The notes under the pieces were generated by a model. That model made no database searches. It had not been told where the DNA came from and saw only the letters and a list, made by a program, of their open reading frames with translations. This document shows, piece after piece, positions 1-7,699 of a DNA stretch of 15,207 bases. The number at the start of each line of letters is the position of its first letter. Within the stretch, counting starts at the first letter, position 1. This DNA is from CBDULQ01 sp965368115. GTDB lineage: Bacteria; Pseudomonadota; Gammaproteobacteria; SZUA-229. The stretch is taken from positions 1 through 15,207 of the forward strand of contig CBDULQ010000070.1 in assembly GCA_965368115.1 (NCBI GenBank). The letters are read 5' to 3'. The position numbers and the translations under genes were made by a program.

Positions 1-2
1 AA

Positions 3-734
3 CAGATCAGGAAAAACCAGATCCAGATCTATGACCAGGTTGCGGTCGGTATCGACGCACGCAGCGGCGTCAGTGACCTGCGCAACTTTCGTGAGATCGT
101 CAAAACAGTCAAAGCGACCGGCATCGAAGTCGAAATCATTTTTTTCCAGGCTGACGTCAACACCCTGATCAAACGTTTTAGCGATACCCGGCGACGCCAT
201 CCGCTGGCCCGAAAAGGTATCCCGCTGGCGGAAGCCATCGACATCGAACGCAACCTGCTGTCGCCGGTCGCGCTGGATGCCGACCTGTGTCTGGACACCA
301 CCCACACGAATGTCCACCAGCTCAGGGACCTGGTCAAGGAACGCGTACTCAACCGCACCGAAGGTCAGTTGTCGGTGTTGTTCCAGTCATTTGGTTTCAA
401 ACACAGCGTACCGACCGACTCTGATTTTGTATTCGACGTACGTTGTCTACCCAACCCGCACTGGGAAGCCAAACTACGCCACCTGACCGGCCAGGATCCG
501 GAAGTGCAGGATTTCCTCAACGCCCATGAAGACGTGCACGATATGTTCAACCATATACGTAACTTCCTGGAATTCTGGATTCCCCAGTTCGCCCGTCAGA
601 ACCGTTATTACCTCACCGTATCCATCGGCTGTACCGGCGGCCAGCACCGTTCCGTATTTCTAGCAGAACAATTGCGCGACTATTTCCAGGACAAGCTACC
701 GAATGTGTCATTACGACATCGGGAAATGGAATAG
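3..734 (+). CDS. rapZ: RapZ, RNase adapter / nucleotide-binding protein (5' truncated)
   Basis: The reading frame is open from the window edge, giving 243 visible residues of a family that is about 284 long, so the start and the Walker A P-loop lie outside. Visible landmarks are AVGIDARSG near the left edge, the RRRHPL segment, and the C-terminal GCTGGQHRSV and RHRE motifs typical of RapZ/YvcJ. In E. coli, RapZ binds the GlmZ small RNA and hands it to RNase E, setting glucosamine-6-phosphate synthase levels; the C-terminal domain, complete here, carries the RNA- and metabolite-binding part. The next gene, a PTS EIIA, starts 3 bp downstream, so they are probably one operon. By analogy with other proteobacteria an hprK gene may lie to the left, but it is not visible. 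Confidence 0.95.
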   Translation, partial: QIRKNQIQIYDQVAVGIDARSGVSDLRNFREIVKTVKATGIEVEIIFFQADVNTLIKRFSDTRRRHPLARKGIPLAEAIDIERNLLSPVALDADLCLDTTHTNVHQLRDLVKERVLNRTEGQLSVLFQSFGFKHSVPTDSDFVFDVRCLPNPHWEAKLRHLTGQDPEVQDFLNAHEDVHDMFNHIRNFLEFWIPQFARQNRYYLTVSIGCTGGQHRSVFLAEQLRDYFQDKLPNVSLRHREME

Positions 735-737
735 GCA

Positions 738-1136
738 ATGAGCGTCGGCATACTGTTGATCTCGCATCCTGGCATTGCCAGTAATTTGCTGGAAACCGCT
801 CGCAAACTGTTTGCCGACGCACCACTGCAGGCACAGGTCATCGAAGTTCCCTTCGACAGTTCGGTAGACCAGGCACTACAACTGGCGGAAGGCTGCCTGC
901 GCGAACTCAACCAGGGCCAGGGTGTGCTGATACTCACTGATTTATACGGCAGTACACCGGCCAACATCTGCAACTGTCTGCTTGAGGAACCCGGTTTCAA
1001 ACTGGTGTCCGGACTCAATTTACCCATGCTGATACGGGTACTGAATTATCCCGACCTGGATCTGACTGCACTGGCTGAAAAAGCCGCCAGCGGTGGTCGC
1101 GACGGCATTATAATCTGTGACTGCAAACAACCATGA
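738..1136 (+). CDS. PTS EIIA component, mannose family
   Basis: This 132-residue protein matches a stand-alone EIIA-Man domain. His10 in the ISHPGIAS segment is the expected phosphorylation site, Asp68 in TDLYGSTPAN is the partner residue that holds it, and SGLNLPML is a further family motif. The protein accepts phosphate from HPr in the cytoplasm. No IIB, IIC or IID membrane component is present, so it probably works as a regulator and not in sugar uptake. The start lies 3 bp after the rapZ stop, with GGAA about 6 bases ahead, inside the rapZ end. Its last codons overlap the HPr start by 4 bp (ATGA), which points to translational coupling. Confidence 0.93.
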   Translation: MSVGILLISHPGIASNLLETARKLFADAPLQAQVIEVPFDSSVDQALQLAEGCLRELNQGQGVLILTDLYGSTPANICNCLLEEPGFKLVSGLNLPMLIRVLNYPDLDLTALAEKAASGGRDGIIICDCKQP

Positions 1137-1408
1137 CAGACATTACCCGGAATATCGAAATCATCAATAAACTGGGCATGCATGCCCGTGCCGCGGCGAA
1201 ATTCGTCAAGGCGGCATCCGAATACAGCGCTCACGTAGAGGTCGAGCGCAACGGACAGAAAGTCAACGGCAAGAGCATTATGGGTGTCATGATGCTGGCC
1301 GCTACCCGAGGATCGGAAATTACTCTGCATATCGAGGGCGAAGATGCGAACCAGTGTCTGGACGCGCTGACCACATTAATTAATAATCGATTTGACGAAG
1401 ACGAATAA
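1133..1408 (+). CDS. ptsH: HPr, phosphocarrier protein of the PTS
   Basis: This 91-residue protein has the length and motifs of HPr. His17 in GMHARAA is the phosphate-accepting histidine (His15 in E. coli), and Ser48 in GKSIMGVMML matches the regulatory Ser46 used by HPr kinase/phosphorylase where that enzyme exists. It passes phosphate from Enzyme I to EIIA. The start overlaps the end of the EIIA gene by 4 bp and no good ribosome binding site precedes it, so translation is probably coupled. It could equally be named NPr or ptsO, because the neighbourhood (rapZ, EIIA, no permease) resembles a regulatory PTS. The retained Ser48 context fits a genome that also encodes HprK. Confidence 0.95.
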   Translation: MTDITRNIEIINKLGMHARAAAKFVKAASEYSAHVEVERNGQKVNGKSIMGVMMLAATRGSEITLHIEGEDANQCLDALTTLINNRFDEDE

Positions 1409-1531
1409 AAAACCCATTAAAAAGTCTTCAGCTGCTGCACACTGATTTGTGATAGCCTTTTAGTTTGAATAATTTATTGACGATTCGGTCCGTTACCCCT
1501 TGTGGACCGCGACGACAAGGATAATTTATTA

Positions 1532-3277
1532 ATGAGCGTGATGTTCAATGGCATAGGCGTTTCCAAAGGTATTTCCATAGGCCAGGCCTATGTGCTGTAC
1601 CGTGAGATGCCCGAGGTACGGGAATATGCCATTGCGCCGAAACGCATCAAACATGAAATCGAGCGTTTCCACCGTGCGCGCAAGGAAGCCCAGCAACAGC
1701 TGGAAGACATCAAGCTAAAAATCACCGACGACATTCCCAAGGATATCACCCAGTTCATCGACACCAGCCTGTTGATGCTGGAAGACCCGGTACTGTGCGA
1801 AGGTACCATTCAGCATATCCAGCATCGTGTGTGCAATGCCGAATGGGCATTACAGGCGCAATGTAATCGCCTGGTCAAAGTGTTCGACGATATGGACGAT
1901 CCCTATCTGAAGACACGCAAGGACGACATCATCCACGTCGTGCAACGTATCCAGCGCTGCCTGTCCGCCGACGAAGATACCCCGAAGGCCGAAATCGAGG
2001 AACGCATGAAAGGGCGCATCGTCATCACCGACGATATCACCCCGGCCGACACCCTGCTCATGCAACACCAGAAGATCGCTGGCTTCATTACTGAATTCGG
2101 CGGCCCGCTTTCGCATACCGCAATCCTGGCACGCAACCTGGGCATCCCGGCAGTAGTCGGCGTACACAATGCGCGACAACTGATCCAGGCCAACGAGTGG
2201 CTGGTCATCGACGGCAGCACCGGCATGGTCATTGCCAGCCCGGACGAGCATGTTCTGCGCAAGTTCAAGAGCCTCAAGAAAGACGAACGCCAGCGGCGCA
2301 AGAATTTATTCGAATTAAAGAACAAACCGACCGTCACCCAGGACGGCCACAAAATTCACCTGCAGGGCAATATCGACCGTCCGGAAGACGTCAAACTGCT
2401 GCGCCAGTATGACCACACCGGCGTCGGCCTGTACCGTACCGAAATGCTGTTCATGGAACTCAATGAACAACCTTCGGAACAGCAGCAGTTCGAAACCTAT
2501 CGCCGCGCCCTGCGTTCACTGAAGGGACACCCCCTGACCATCCGCACCGTGGACCTGGGCGCCGACAAGGAAATGCAGGATGCACTGCAACAGGGACCGC
2601 TGGCACACAACCCGGCAATGGGATTGCGCGCCATCCGCCGCTGCCTGAAAGAACCGAATCAGTTCATGCGCCAGTTACGCGCTATTTTGCGTGCCGGCGC
2701 TTACGGACCGGTGCAAATGATGATTCCCATGCTGACCTGTACCAGCGAGTTACAGCAGGTACTGGAACTTGTGGAACAGGCAAAACAGGAATTACGCAGT
2801 GAAAAAAAACGCTTCGATCCCAAATTAAAACTCGGTGCAATGATCGAAGTACCGGCCGCAGCACTGTCTGCACACACTTTCGCGGAACGCCTGGATTTTC
2901 TGTCCATCGGCACCAACGATCTGATCCAGTACACCCTGGCCCTGGACCGTATCGATGACGAAGTCAGCTACCTGTATCGCCCGCTCCACCCTTCGGTACT
3001 CAAGCTGATTGAGATTACTCTACAGGCGGGCGTCAGTGCCGACATTCCTGTTTCCCTGTGCGGAGAAATGGCCAGCGACGTGCAGTACACACGTCTGCTG
3101 CTGGGTATGGGCCTGAAACATTTCAGCGTGCAGCCCAATGCACTCCTGGAAATCAAACACGTCATCAACAACAGTCGCTTCGATGACCTGGCTTCCAGGG
3201 TCAACAAAATCATCCGCCAACCGGATTCTGAAACCATTGAATCAATGCTGGTCGAACTGAACAACAGTTACGCCTGA
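1532..3277 (+). CDS. ptsI: PTS Enzyme I (phosphoenolpyruvate-protein phosphotransferase)
   Basis: Enzyme I takes phosphate from phosphoenolpyruvate and gives it to HPr. With the chosen ATG the protein has 581 residues, normal for plain EI. The phosphohistidine is His195 in GGPLSHTAILARNLGIPAVVG (His189 in E. coli). The C-terminal TIM-barrel half shows GLYRTEMLFM, RTVDLGADK, NPAMGLRAIRRCL, FLSIGTNDLIQYTLALDR and the catalytic-loop segment SLCGEMASD. There is no N-terminal GAF domain, so this is not the PtsP/EI-Ntr form. The frame is open from GTG 1502, but AAGG at 1517-1520 lies 11 bases before ATG 1532 and nothing precedes the GTG, which decides the start. ATG 1541 is a second alternative. 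The gap to HPr is 123 bp from this start. Confidence 0.95.
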   Translation: MSVMFNGIGVSKGISIGQAYVLYREMPEVREYAIAPKRIKHEIERFHRARKEAQQQLEDIKLKITDDIPKDITQFIDTSLLMLEDPVLCEGTIQHIQHRVCNAEWALQAQCNRLVKVFDDMDDPYLKTRKDDIIHVVQRIQRCLSADEDTPKAEIEERMKGRIVITDDITPADTLLMQHQKIAGFITEFGGPLSHTAILARNLGIPAVVGVHNARQLIQANEWLVIDGSTGMVIASPDEHVLRKFKSLKKDERQRRKNLFELKNKPTVTQDGHKIHLQGNIDRPEDVKLLRQYDHTGVGLYRTEMLFMELNEQPSEQQQFETYRRALRSLKGHPLTIRTVDLGADKEMQDALQQGPLAHNPAMGLRAIRRCLKEPNQFMRQLRAILRAGAYGPVQMMIPMLTCTSELQQVLELVEQAKQELRSEKKRFDPKLKLGAMIEVPAAALSAHTFAERLDFLSIGTNDLIQYTLALDRIDDEVSYLYRPLHPSVLKLIEITLQAGVSADIPVSLCGEMASDVQYTRLLLGMGLKHFSVQPNALLEIKHVINNSRFDDLASRVNKIIRQPDSETIESMLVELNNSYA

Positions 3278-3316
3278 TTATTTTTTTCAGTCACGCACAC
3301 ATTCACACTCTGTAAC

Positions 3317-3345
3317 TTGCCTGTAGCCGCCCCGCCGCTTAGACT
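3317..3345 (+). promoter_or_regulatory. Candidate sigma-70 promoter for mgtE
   Basis: TTGCCT (3317-3322) and TAGACT (3340-3345) are separated by exactly 17 bases; each matches four of six consensus positions. It lies in the 113-bp gap between the Enzyme I stop and the mgtE start, about 45 bases ahead of the ATG. It suggests that mgtE can be transcribed apart from the PTS genes. Confidence 0.45.
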
Positions 3346-3390
3346 CCTGTTAACGCCTAAAAATTTTTTGAAATAAAACCAGGCATTCCC

Positions 3391-4752
3391 ATGTCCGACA
3401 ATACCGATCAGGTTGAAAAAACCGAACAGAATTTACTGACGCTGACTCAGGCGATCGAGGACGGCACCCTGCACAGTGCACGGGTGATGCTGAATGCCTT
3501 GCACCCGGCGGAAATCGCACACCTGATCGAATCGCTCCCGCATCGCGAACGACAGATTGCCTGGGATATGGTGTCCAAGGAGAATGAAGCCGAAGTTCTG
3601 ATCAATATCGGCGAAGAAATTCGCCAGCATCTGATCAAGGATATGTCACCGGAACAACTGGTCGGGGTGGCCGAAGAGTTGCCGGTGGACGACTCAGCCG
3701 ACTTCCTGCAATCACTGCCTAACGCCGTTATCAACGAAGTTCTGCATTCCCTCGACATCCAGCACCGACAGCGGCTGGAATCGGTACTGTCGTTCCCGGA
3801 GGACAGTGCCGGTGGTCTGATGAACACCGACACCATCACCGTGCGTCCGGAGGTTACCCTCGACGTGGTGCTGCGTTACATTCGATTGCTCGGTGACATT
3901 CCCGATCTGACCGACAACCTGATCGTGGTCGACCGCAGTAACCGTTACCTGGGCACGCTGGCACTGACCGAACTGCTGATCAACGATCCGGCAAAAAGTG
4001 TCGAAGACGTCATGGACCCGGATACCGAAGCCCTGCCCTCGGACATGTCGGAAAAAGATGTCGCCAACAAATTCGAAACCCTGGACCTGATCTCGGCGCC
4101 TGTCGTGGATGCCAGCAACATCCTGCTCGGCCGAATCACCATCGACGACGTGGTCGACGTCATCCGTGAAGAAGCGGATCACTCGGTATTGAGCATGGCC
4201 GGTTTGAACGACGAAGAAGACCTGTTTGCGCCGGTGGTGCCCAGCAGTCAGCGCCGCGCCATCTGGCTGGGTATCAATCTGATTACCGCCTTTATGGCAT
4301 CCTGGGTGGTGAGCAATTTCGAAACCACACTGGAAAAAGTGGTGACCGTAGCGGTCCTGATGAATGTCGTCGCCAGCATGGGTGGCATCGCCGGCAGCCA
4401 GACCATTACCCTGGTCATTCGCGGCATCGCACTGGGCCAGGTGAATCGAGGGAATCGAAAATGGGTACTCAATAAGGAAGTGTATGTCGGCCTGATCAAC
4501 GGCGTGCTCTGGGCGCTGGTCGTGGCCGTAGTGGCGGTGGCCTGGTTCGGCGATTACGCCATCGGCGCCGTGATCGCGGCGGCCCTGATCATCAACCTGC
4601 TGGCGGCAGCCGCGTCCGGGGTGGTGATTCCGCTGGCGCTGCGCAAACTGGGCATCGACCCGGCCATTGCCGGCAGCGTGATTCTCACCACGGTCACCGA
4701 CATCGTCGGCCTGCTGGCGTTCCTTGGCCTGGCGACCCTGTTTTTATTGTAA
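3391..4752 (+). CDS. mgtE: Magnesium transporter MgtE
   Basis: The 453 residues follow the full MgtE plan. A cytoplasmic helical N domain covers about residues 20-130. A CBS pair covers about 135-260, including SAGGLMNTDTITV and SAPVVD. A membrane domain with about five helices covers 285-453. The transport-domain signatures are GGIAGSQTITL (331-341) and DPAIAGSVILTTVTDIVG (423-440), in which Asp437 is the likely pore-lining Mg2+ ligand by analogy with the Thermus protein. The family forms a homodimeric Mg2+ channel in the inner membrane, with the N and CBS domains closing it when cytoplasmic Mg2+ is high. It follows Enzyme I on the same strand after 113 bp and has its own candidate promoter. 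I see no M-box riboswitch in front. It converges on argG. Confidence 0.95.
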   Translation: MSDNTDQVEKTEQNLLTLTQAIEDGTLHSARVMLNALHPAEIAHLIESLPHRERQIAWDMVSKENEAEVLINIGEEIRQHLIKDMSPEQLVGVAEELPVDDSADFLQSLPNAVINEVLHSLDIQHRQRLESVLSFPEDSAGGLMNTDTITVRPEVTLDVVLRYIRLLGDIPDLTDNLIVVDRSNRYLGTLALTELLINDPAKSVEDVMDPDTEALPSDMSEKDVANKFETLDLISAPVVDASNILLGRITIDDVVDVIREEADHSVLSMAGLNDEEDLFAPVVPSSQRRAIWLGINLITAFMASWVVSNFETTLEKVVTVAVLMNVVASMGGIAGSQTITLVIRGIALGQVNRGNRKWVLNKEVYVGLINGVLWALVVAVVAVAWFGDYAIGAVIAAALIINLLAAAASGVVIPLALRKLGIDPAIAGSVILTTVTDIVGLLAFLGLATLFLL

Positions 4753-4763
4753 CGGGACGATAC

Positions 4764-4793
4764 GACTGGATGCGAAATCCTCCGCATCCAGTC
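4764..4793. terminator. Stem-loop between convergent mgtE and argG
   Basis: An 11-bp perfect stem (GACTGGATGCG, 4764-4774, with CGCATCCAGTC, 4783-4793) encloses an 8-base loop. It sits 11 bases after the mgtE stop and 15 bases beyond the argG stop. Neither side has an immediate run of U, so it is an atypical bidirectional terminator or a 3'-end-protecting hairpin. Confidence 0.55.
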
Positions 4794-4808
4794 CTGCGCA
4801 ACTGAATT

Positions 4809-6023
4809 TTATTTCTTTAGATTTGCCGCGATACGCAAGCGCAATGCATTGAGCTTGATGAAGCCCTCTGCATCTTTCTGGTTGTAGGCGCCGGCATCGT
4901 CTTCGAAGGTGGCGATGCTTTCGTCGAACAATGAATCAGTTGCCGATTTACGACCCACGACACTGACACTGCCCTTGTACAGTTTGACCCGCACTTCACC
5001 GTTCACGGTTTGCTGAGAGGCGTCGATCATCTGCTGCATCATCATGCGCTCCGGACTCCACCAGTAACCGTTGTATATTAACGAGGCGTAACGCGGCATC
5101 AGTTCGTCTTTCAGATGTGCAACTTCGCGATCCAGCGTCAGGGATTCGATGGCACGGTGCGCCTTCAGCATGATGGTGCCACCCGGGGTTTCGTAACAGC
5201 CGCGGGATTTCATACCCACATAACGGTTCTCGACGATATCCAGGCGACCGATGCCGTTGTCACCGGCCAGTTGATTGAGTTTGGCCAGCACTTGTGCCGG
5301 TGTCATGGCCTGACCATCGATGGCGACGATATCGCCTTTTTCATAAGTCAGTTCCACATAAGTGGGTTGATCAGGCGCGGTTTCCGGGGACACGGTCCAG
5401 CGCCACATATCATCTTCGGCTTCCGCCCAGGGATCTTCCAGGATGCCGCCTTCGTAGGAAATGTGCAGCAGGTTGGCGTCCATGGAGTAAGGCGATTTTT
5501 TCTTGTTCTTGGCAAAATCCACCGGAATGTTGTGCTGTTCCGCATAGGCCATGAGTTTTTCACGGGAGTTCAGATCCCACTCACGCCAGGGCGCGATCAC
5601 CTGCACGCCCGGTTTCAGCGCATAGGCACCGAGTTCGAAACGCACCTGGTCGTTACCCTTGCCGGTGGCCCCGTGGGAGATGGCATCGGCGCCGGTTTCG
5701 TTGGCGATTTCCACCAGCCGTTTGGCGATCAACGGACGGGCAATGGAAGTGCCGAGCAGATATTCGCCTTCATAGATGGTATTGGCGCGGAACATGGGAA
5801 ACACGTAGTCGCGCACGAATTCCTCGCGCAGGTCTTCGATGTATATTTCCTTGACGCCCATGTCCTGGGCCTTGGCGCGGGCCGGTTCGACTTCTTCGCC
5901 CTGGCCGATATCGGCGGTGAAAGTCACCACTTCGCAGTCGTAGGTCTGTTCCAGCCATTTCAGGATCACTGAAGTATCCAGACCACCGGAATAGGCCAGC
6001 ACCACTTTATTAATCTTGGACAT
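4809..6023 (-). CDS. argG: Argininosuccinate synthase
   Basis: The enzyme joins citrulline and aspartate with ATP to make argininosuccinate, the second-to-last step of arginine synthesis. The 404-residue protein has the N-terminal ATP-binding P-loop AYSGGLDTS (residues 10-18), then GATGKGNDQVRFELG, SPYSMDANLLHISYEGG and ESLTLDREVAHLKDEL, all typical of the family. The frame extends six codons upstream, but ATG 6023 is preceded by GGAG at a 7-base distance, which fixes the start. The gene stands alone, with its own promoter on the minus strand, and converges on mgtE. No other arg gene is nearby. No clear ArgR box was seen. Confidence 0.97.
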   Translation of the reverse strand: MSKINKVVLAYSGGLDTSVILKWLEQTYDCEVVTFTADIGQGEEVEPARAKAQDMGVKEIYIEDLREEFVRDYVFPMFRANTIYEGEYLLGTSIARPLIAKRLVEIANETGADAISHGATGKGNDQVRFELGAYALKPGVQVIAPWREWDLNSREKLMAYAEQHNIPVDFAKNKKKSPYSMDANLLHISYEGGILEDPWAEAEDDMWRWTVSPETAPDQPTYVELTYEKGDIVAIDGQAMTPAQVLAKLNQLAGDNGIGRLDIVENRYVGMKSRGCYETPGGTIMLKAHRAIESLTLDREVAHLKDELMPRYASLIYNGYWWSPERMMMQQMIDASQQTVNGEVRVKLYKGSVSVVGRKSATDSLFDESIATFEDDAGAYNQKDAEGFIKLNALRLRIAANLKK

Positions 6024-6064
6024 GCATCTGCTCCACAGCACACTTGATCTAAGGGAAGCTGCGC

Positions 6065-6094
6065 ATTATACCGGATGCGCGGATGGAATTGCAG
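6065..6094 (-). promoter_or_regulatory. Promoter of argG
   Basis: Reading the minus strand, a perfect TATAAT (-10, 6070-6065) lies about 42 bases ahead of the argG ATG. A weak -35 candidate, CTGCAA (6094-6089), is 18 bases upstream. The strength probably comes from the -10 element, and the leader RNA would be about 35 bases. Confidence 0.55.
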
Positions 6095-6123
6095 AAGCCC
6101 GGGGGACCGAAACGGGACAATAA

Positions 6124-6981
6124 TCAGCGTTCGTTGATCACCGAGACCGTGACTCGCCGGTTCTTCGCGCGCCCCTGATCCGAATGGTTGCTGACCAGCG
6201 GCTGCCGCTCACCATAAGCCTTGATGGTGATTCGCGACGGCTCGACGCCCCGGGCGACCAGGTAGTCCCTGACCGCACTGGTTCGCTTCGCGGCCAGGCG
6301 CTGGTTGAAGCGGCGCGTACCTCGACTATCGGTATGCCCCTCGATGAAGAAGCGCAGGCTGGCCTCATGGGTGGCGAACAGGGCCAGCCCGTCCAGCTGC
6401 TGGCGGGCATTGTAATTCAGTTCGGCACGGCCGAAATCGAACATCACCATGGCATCCTTCAGACCCTCTACGCCATAGGGTTTGAGGGCACGGATACATT
6501 GCCTGAAGCGAGGCAACACGGTATGAAAATTAACCGAGGACAGGGCCACCGAGACCTGCTCCGTCTGATCGGCAAAATCCTGATATTGCAGGGTCGGGAA
6601 GCGACTGGCATCCAGTTCGTAGAGCATACGCAGGGCCAGATCGCGAGTGAAGTAAAAGGGCGTGCGACCGGAGTCCAGGGTAATCTGGGCCAGTTCTTTC
6701 TGTTCGCCGGGCTTCCAGAATGCCGGCACCGACAACATGCTGGCCGTGGCACTGGCCACCGGCGGGTCCAGCACATGCATCTGGAACGCCAGCTCACCGC
6801 CGGCAGACTGGATGAACACGCCCTCCCCATAACGCGGAATGGCGTGCTTCAGCTCGCATCGTACCGGCGAAGACTGCAGTTCCCAGCGCGATTCTTCGAT
6901 GCTTGCCTGGAAGCGTTGCTTGGCCTGAGTTGAAGGCAGGCCAGACAGCAGAAACAGGATGAGTAGGTATCGGTAAGCCAT
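6124..6981 (-). CDS. motY: MotY-like OmpA-family flagellar motor (T-ring) protein
   Basis: The predicted 285-residue protein starts with a clear signal peptide (MAYRYLLILFLLSGLPSTQA). The N-terminal half matches MotY: SRWELQSSPVRCELKHAIP, FWKPGE, FPTLQYQDF and VALSSVNF. The C-terminal third is an OmpA peptidoglycan-binding domain (IEGHTDSRG, then KNRRVTVSV). Its only two cysteines fall in the MotY N-terminal half, where the Vibrio protein has its Cys25-Cys147 disulfide. In Vibrio and Pseudomonas, MotY is periplasmic and helps fix the stator units to the motor. GTG at 7005 would add eight residues, but the ATG at 6981 gives the cleaner signal peptide; neither has a strong ribosome binding site. 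It follows greB on the same strand with no terminator between them. Confidence 0.82.
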   Translation of the reverse strand: MAYRYLLILFLLSGLPSTQAKQRFQASIEESRWELQSSPVRCELKHAIPRYGEGVFIQSAGGELAFQMHVLDPPVASATASMLSVPAFWKPGEQKELAQITLDSGRTPFYFTRDLALRMLYELDASRFPTLQYQDFADQTEQVSVALSSVNFHTVLPRFRQCIRALKPYGVEGLKDAMVMFDFGRAELNYNARQQLDGLALFATHEASLRFFIEGHTDSRGTRRFNQRLAAKRTSAVRDYLVARGVEPSRITIKAYGERQPLVSNHSDQGRAKNRRVTVSVINER

Positions 6982-7046
6982 AGCTCGATGTTTTACAGGT
7001 ATCACCGATGCTTAGCGGCCGGAACCGGGGGAACTTTAGGGGGATT

Positions 7047-7553
7047 TCAGTCGAACGGCGTGTAACGGACTTCCAGCACCAGGTAATGCTGTTCACCGCT
7101 GGGGCTGAGCACGGTTACTTCATCATCCACAGCATGCTTAAGCAGCGCCCGGGCGACCGGCGAATCCATGCTGATATAGCCGCGTTCGGCGTCGAATTCG
7201 TCGGGTCCGACGATACGATAACGTAACTCTTCACCCGCCGCGTTCTCCAGCGCCACCCAGGCGCCGAAATAAATTCGACTCGGATCATCGGGAACACGGT
7301 CGACCACTTTCAATTCATCCAGGCGCTTGCTCAGATAGCGCACCCGACGATCGATTTCACGCAGTTCCTTTTTCCGGTAAATGTATTCGGCATTTTCCGA
7401 ACGGTCACCTTCAGCCGCAGCAGCCGACAGTGCCTTCACCACTTGCGGCCGACGTTTGTGCCAGAGCTGATCCAGCTCTTCGCGTAAACGTTCCCGGCCT
7501 TCGGGCGTAATGTAACAGGCCCCTTTCGGTTGTGGCGGTCGATATCGTCCCAT
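7047..7553 (-). CDS. greB: Transcript cleavage / elongation factor GreB
   Basis: The factor enters the secondary channel of RNA polymerase and triggers cleavage of backtracked RNA. The 168-residue product has the N-terminal coiled coil with the tip motif GDRSENAEY, whose Asp50 and Glu53 are the expected catalytic acids. KKELREIDRRVRYL follows, and the C-terminal domain shows FGAWVALEN, YRIVGPDEFDAERGYISMDSPVARALL. The IYRKKELREIDRRVRYL stretch and the FGAWV motif favour GreB over GreA. TTG 7562 would add three residues, but ATG 7553 is preferred. No strong promoter was found between the phoH-side terminator (7580-7603) and the start. The gene may be read with motY downstream. Confidence 0.93.
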   Translation of the reverse strand: MGRYRPPQPKGACYITPEGRERLREELDQLWHKRRPQVVKALSAAAAEGDRSENAEYIYRKKELREIDRRVRYLSKRLDELKVVDRVPDDPSRIYFGAWVALENAAGEELRYRIVGPDEFDAERGYISMDSPVARALLKHAVDDEVTVLSPSGEQHYLVLEVRYTPFD

Positions 7554-7579
7554 GGTTTTCAAGATTCTTTCGGGTCAAT

Positions 7580-7603
7580 AAAAAAAGGCGCCGTAGCGCC
7601 TTT
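7580..7603 (-). terminator. Rho-independent terminator after the phoH-like gene
   Basis: On the minus strand the 8-bp stem AAAGGCGC/GCGCCTTT closes a 4-base loop (7592-7595), and the RNA then ends in seven U (A-tract 7580-7586 on the plus strand). This is a standard intrinsic terminator. It lies about 97 bases beyond the phoH stop and only 27 bases before the greB start. Confidence 0.85.
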
Positions 7604-7634
7604 GCAATAACAAACATCGGTCTATTATTGTTAT

Positions 7635-7684
7635 TCGGTAGTCACCGGTCTACCGACAGTTGCAGGTTATTGTGCAACTGTCGG
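7635..7684. repeat. Two overlapping stem-loops in the phoH 3' region
   Basis: Stem-loop A pairs TCGGTAG (7635-7641) with CTACCGA (7650-7656) around 8 bases. Stem-loop B pairs CCGACAGTTGCA (7653-7664) with TGCAACTGTCGG (7673-7684), a perfect 12-bp stem, also around 8 bases. They share 7653-7656, so the full forms exclude each other. Both lie between the phoH stop and the intrinsic terminator. Confidence 0.8.
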
Positions 7685-7699
7685 CAAACAGGCTACAGC

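Noticed and set aside
1409..1531. Separate promoter for Enzyme I (TTGTGA with a downstream AT-rich patch)
   Set aside because: The only pairings give a poor -10 or a spacing of 15-16, so it is not better than chance; co-transcription with HPr is simpler.
3278..3390. Mg2+ riboswitch (M-box) before mgtE
   Set aside because: The gap is only 113 bases, includes the promoter, and leaves a leader of about 40 bases, too short for an M-box; no suitable stems were seen.
3712..4182. Minus-strand open frame of 156 codons opposite mgtE
   Set aside because: It is antisense to the MgtE N and CBS domains and has no family motif.
5115..5972. Long plus-strand open frame (285 codons) within argG
   Set aside because: It lies fully antisense to the clearly recognised argG, has no ribosome binding site or known motif, and its His/Phe/Gly-rich composition is that of a complementary-strand artefact.
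6184..6933. Plus-strand open frame of 249 codons opposite motY
   Set aside because: The minus strand encodes a signal peptide, MotY motifs and an OmpA domain in the same bases; the plus frame has no recognisable domain.
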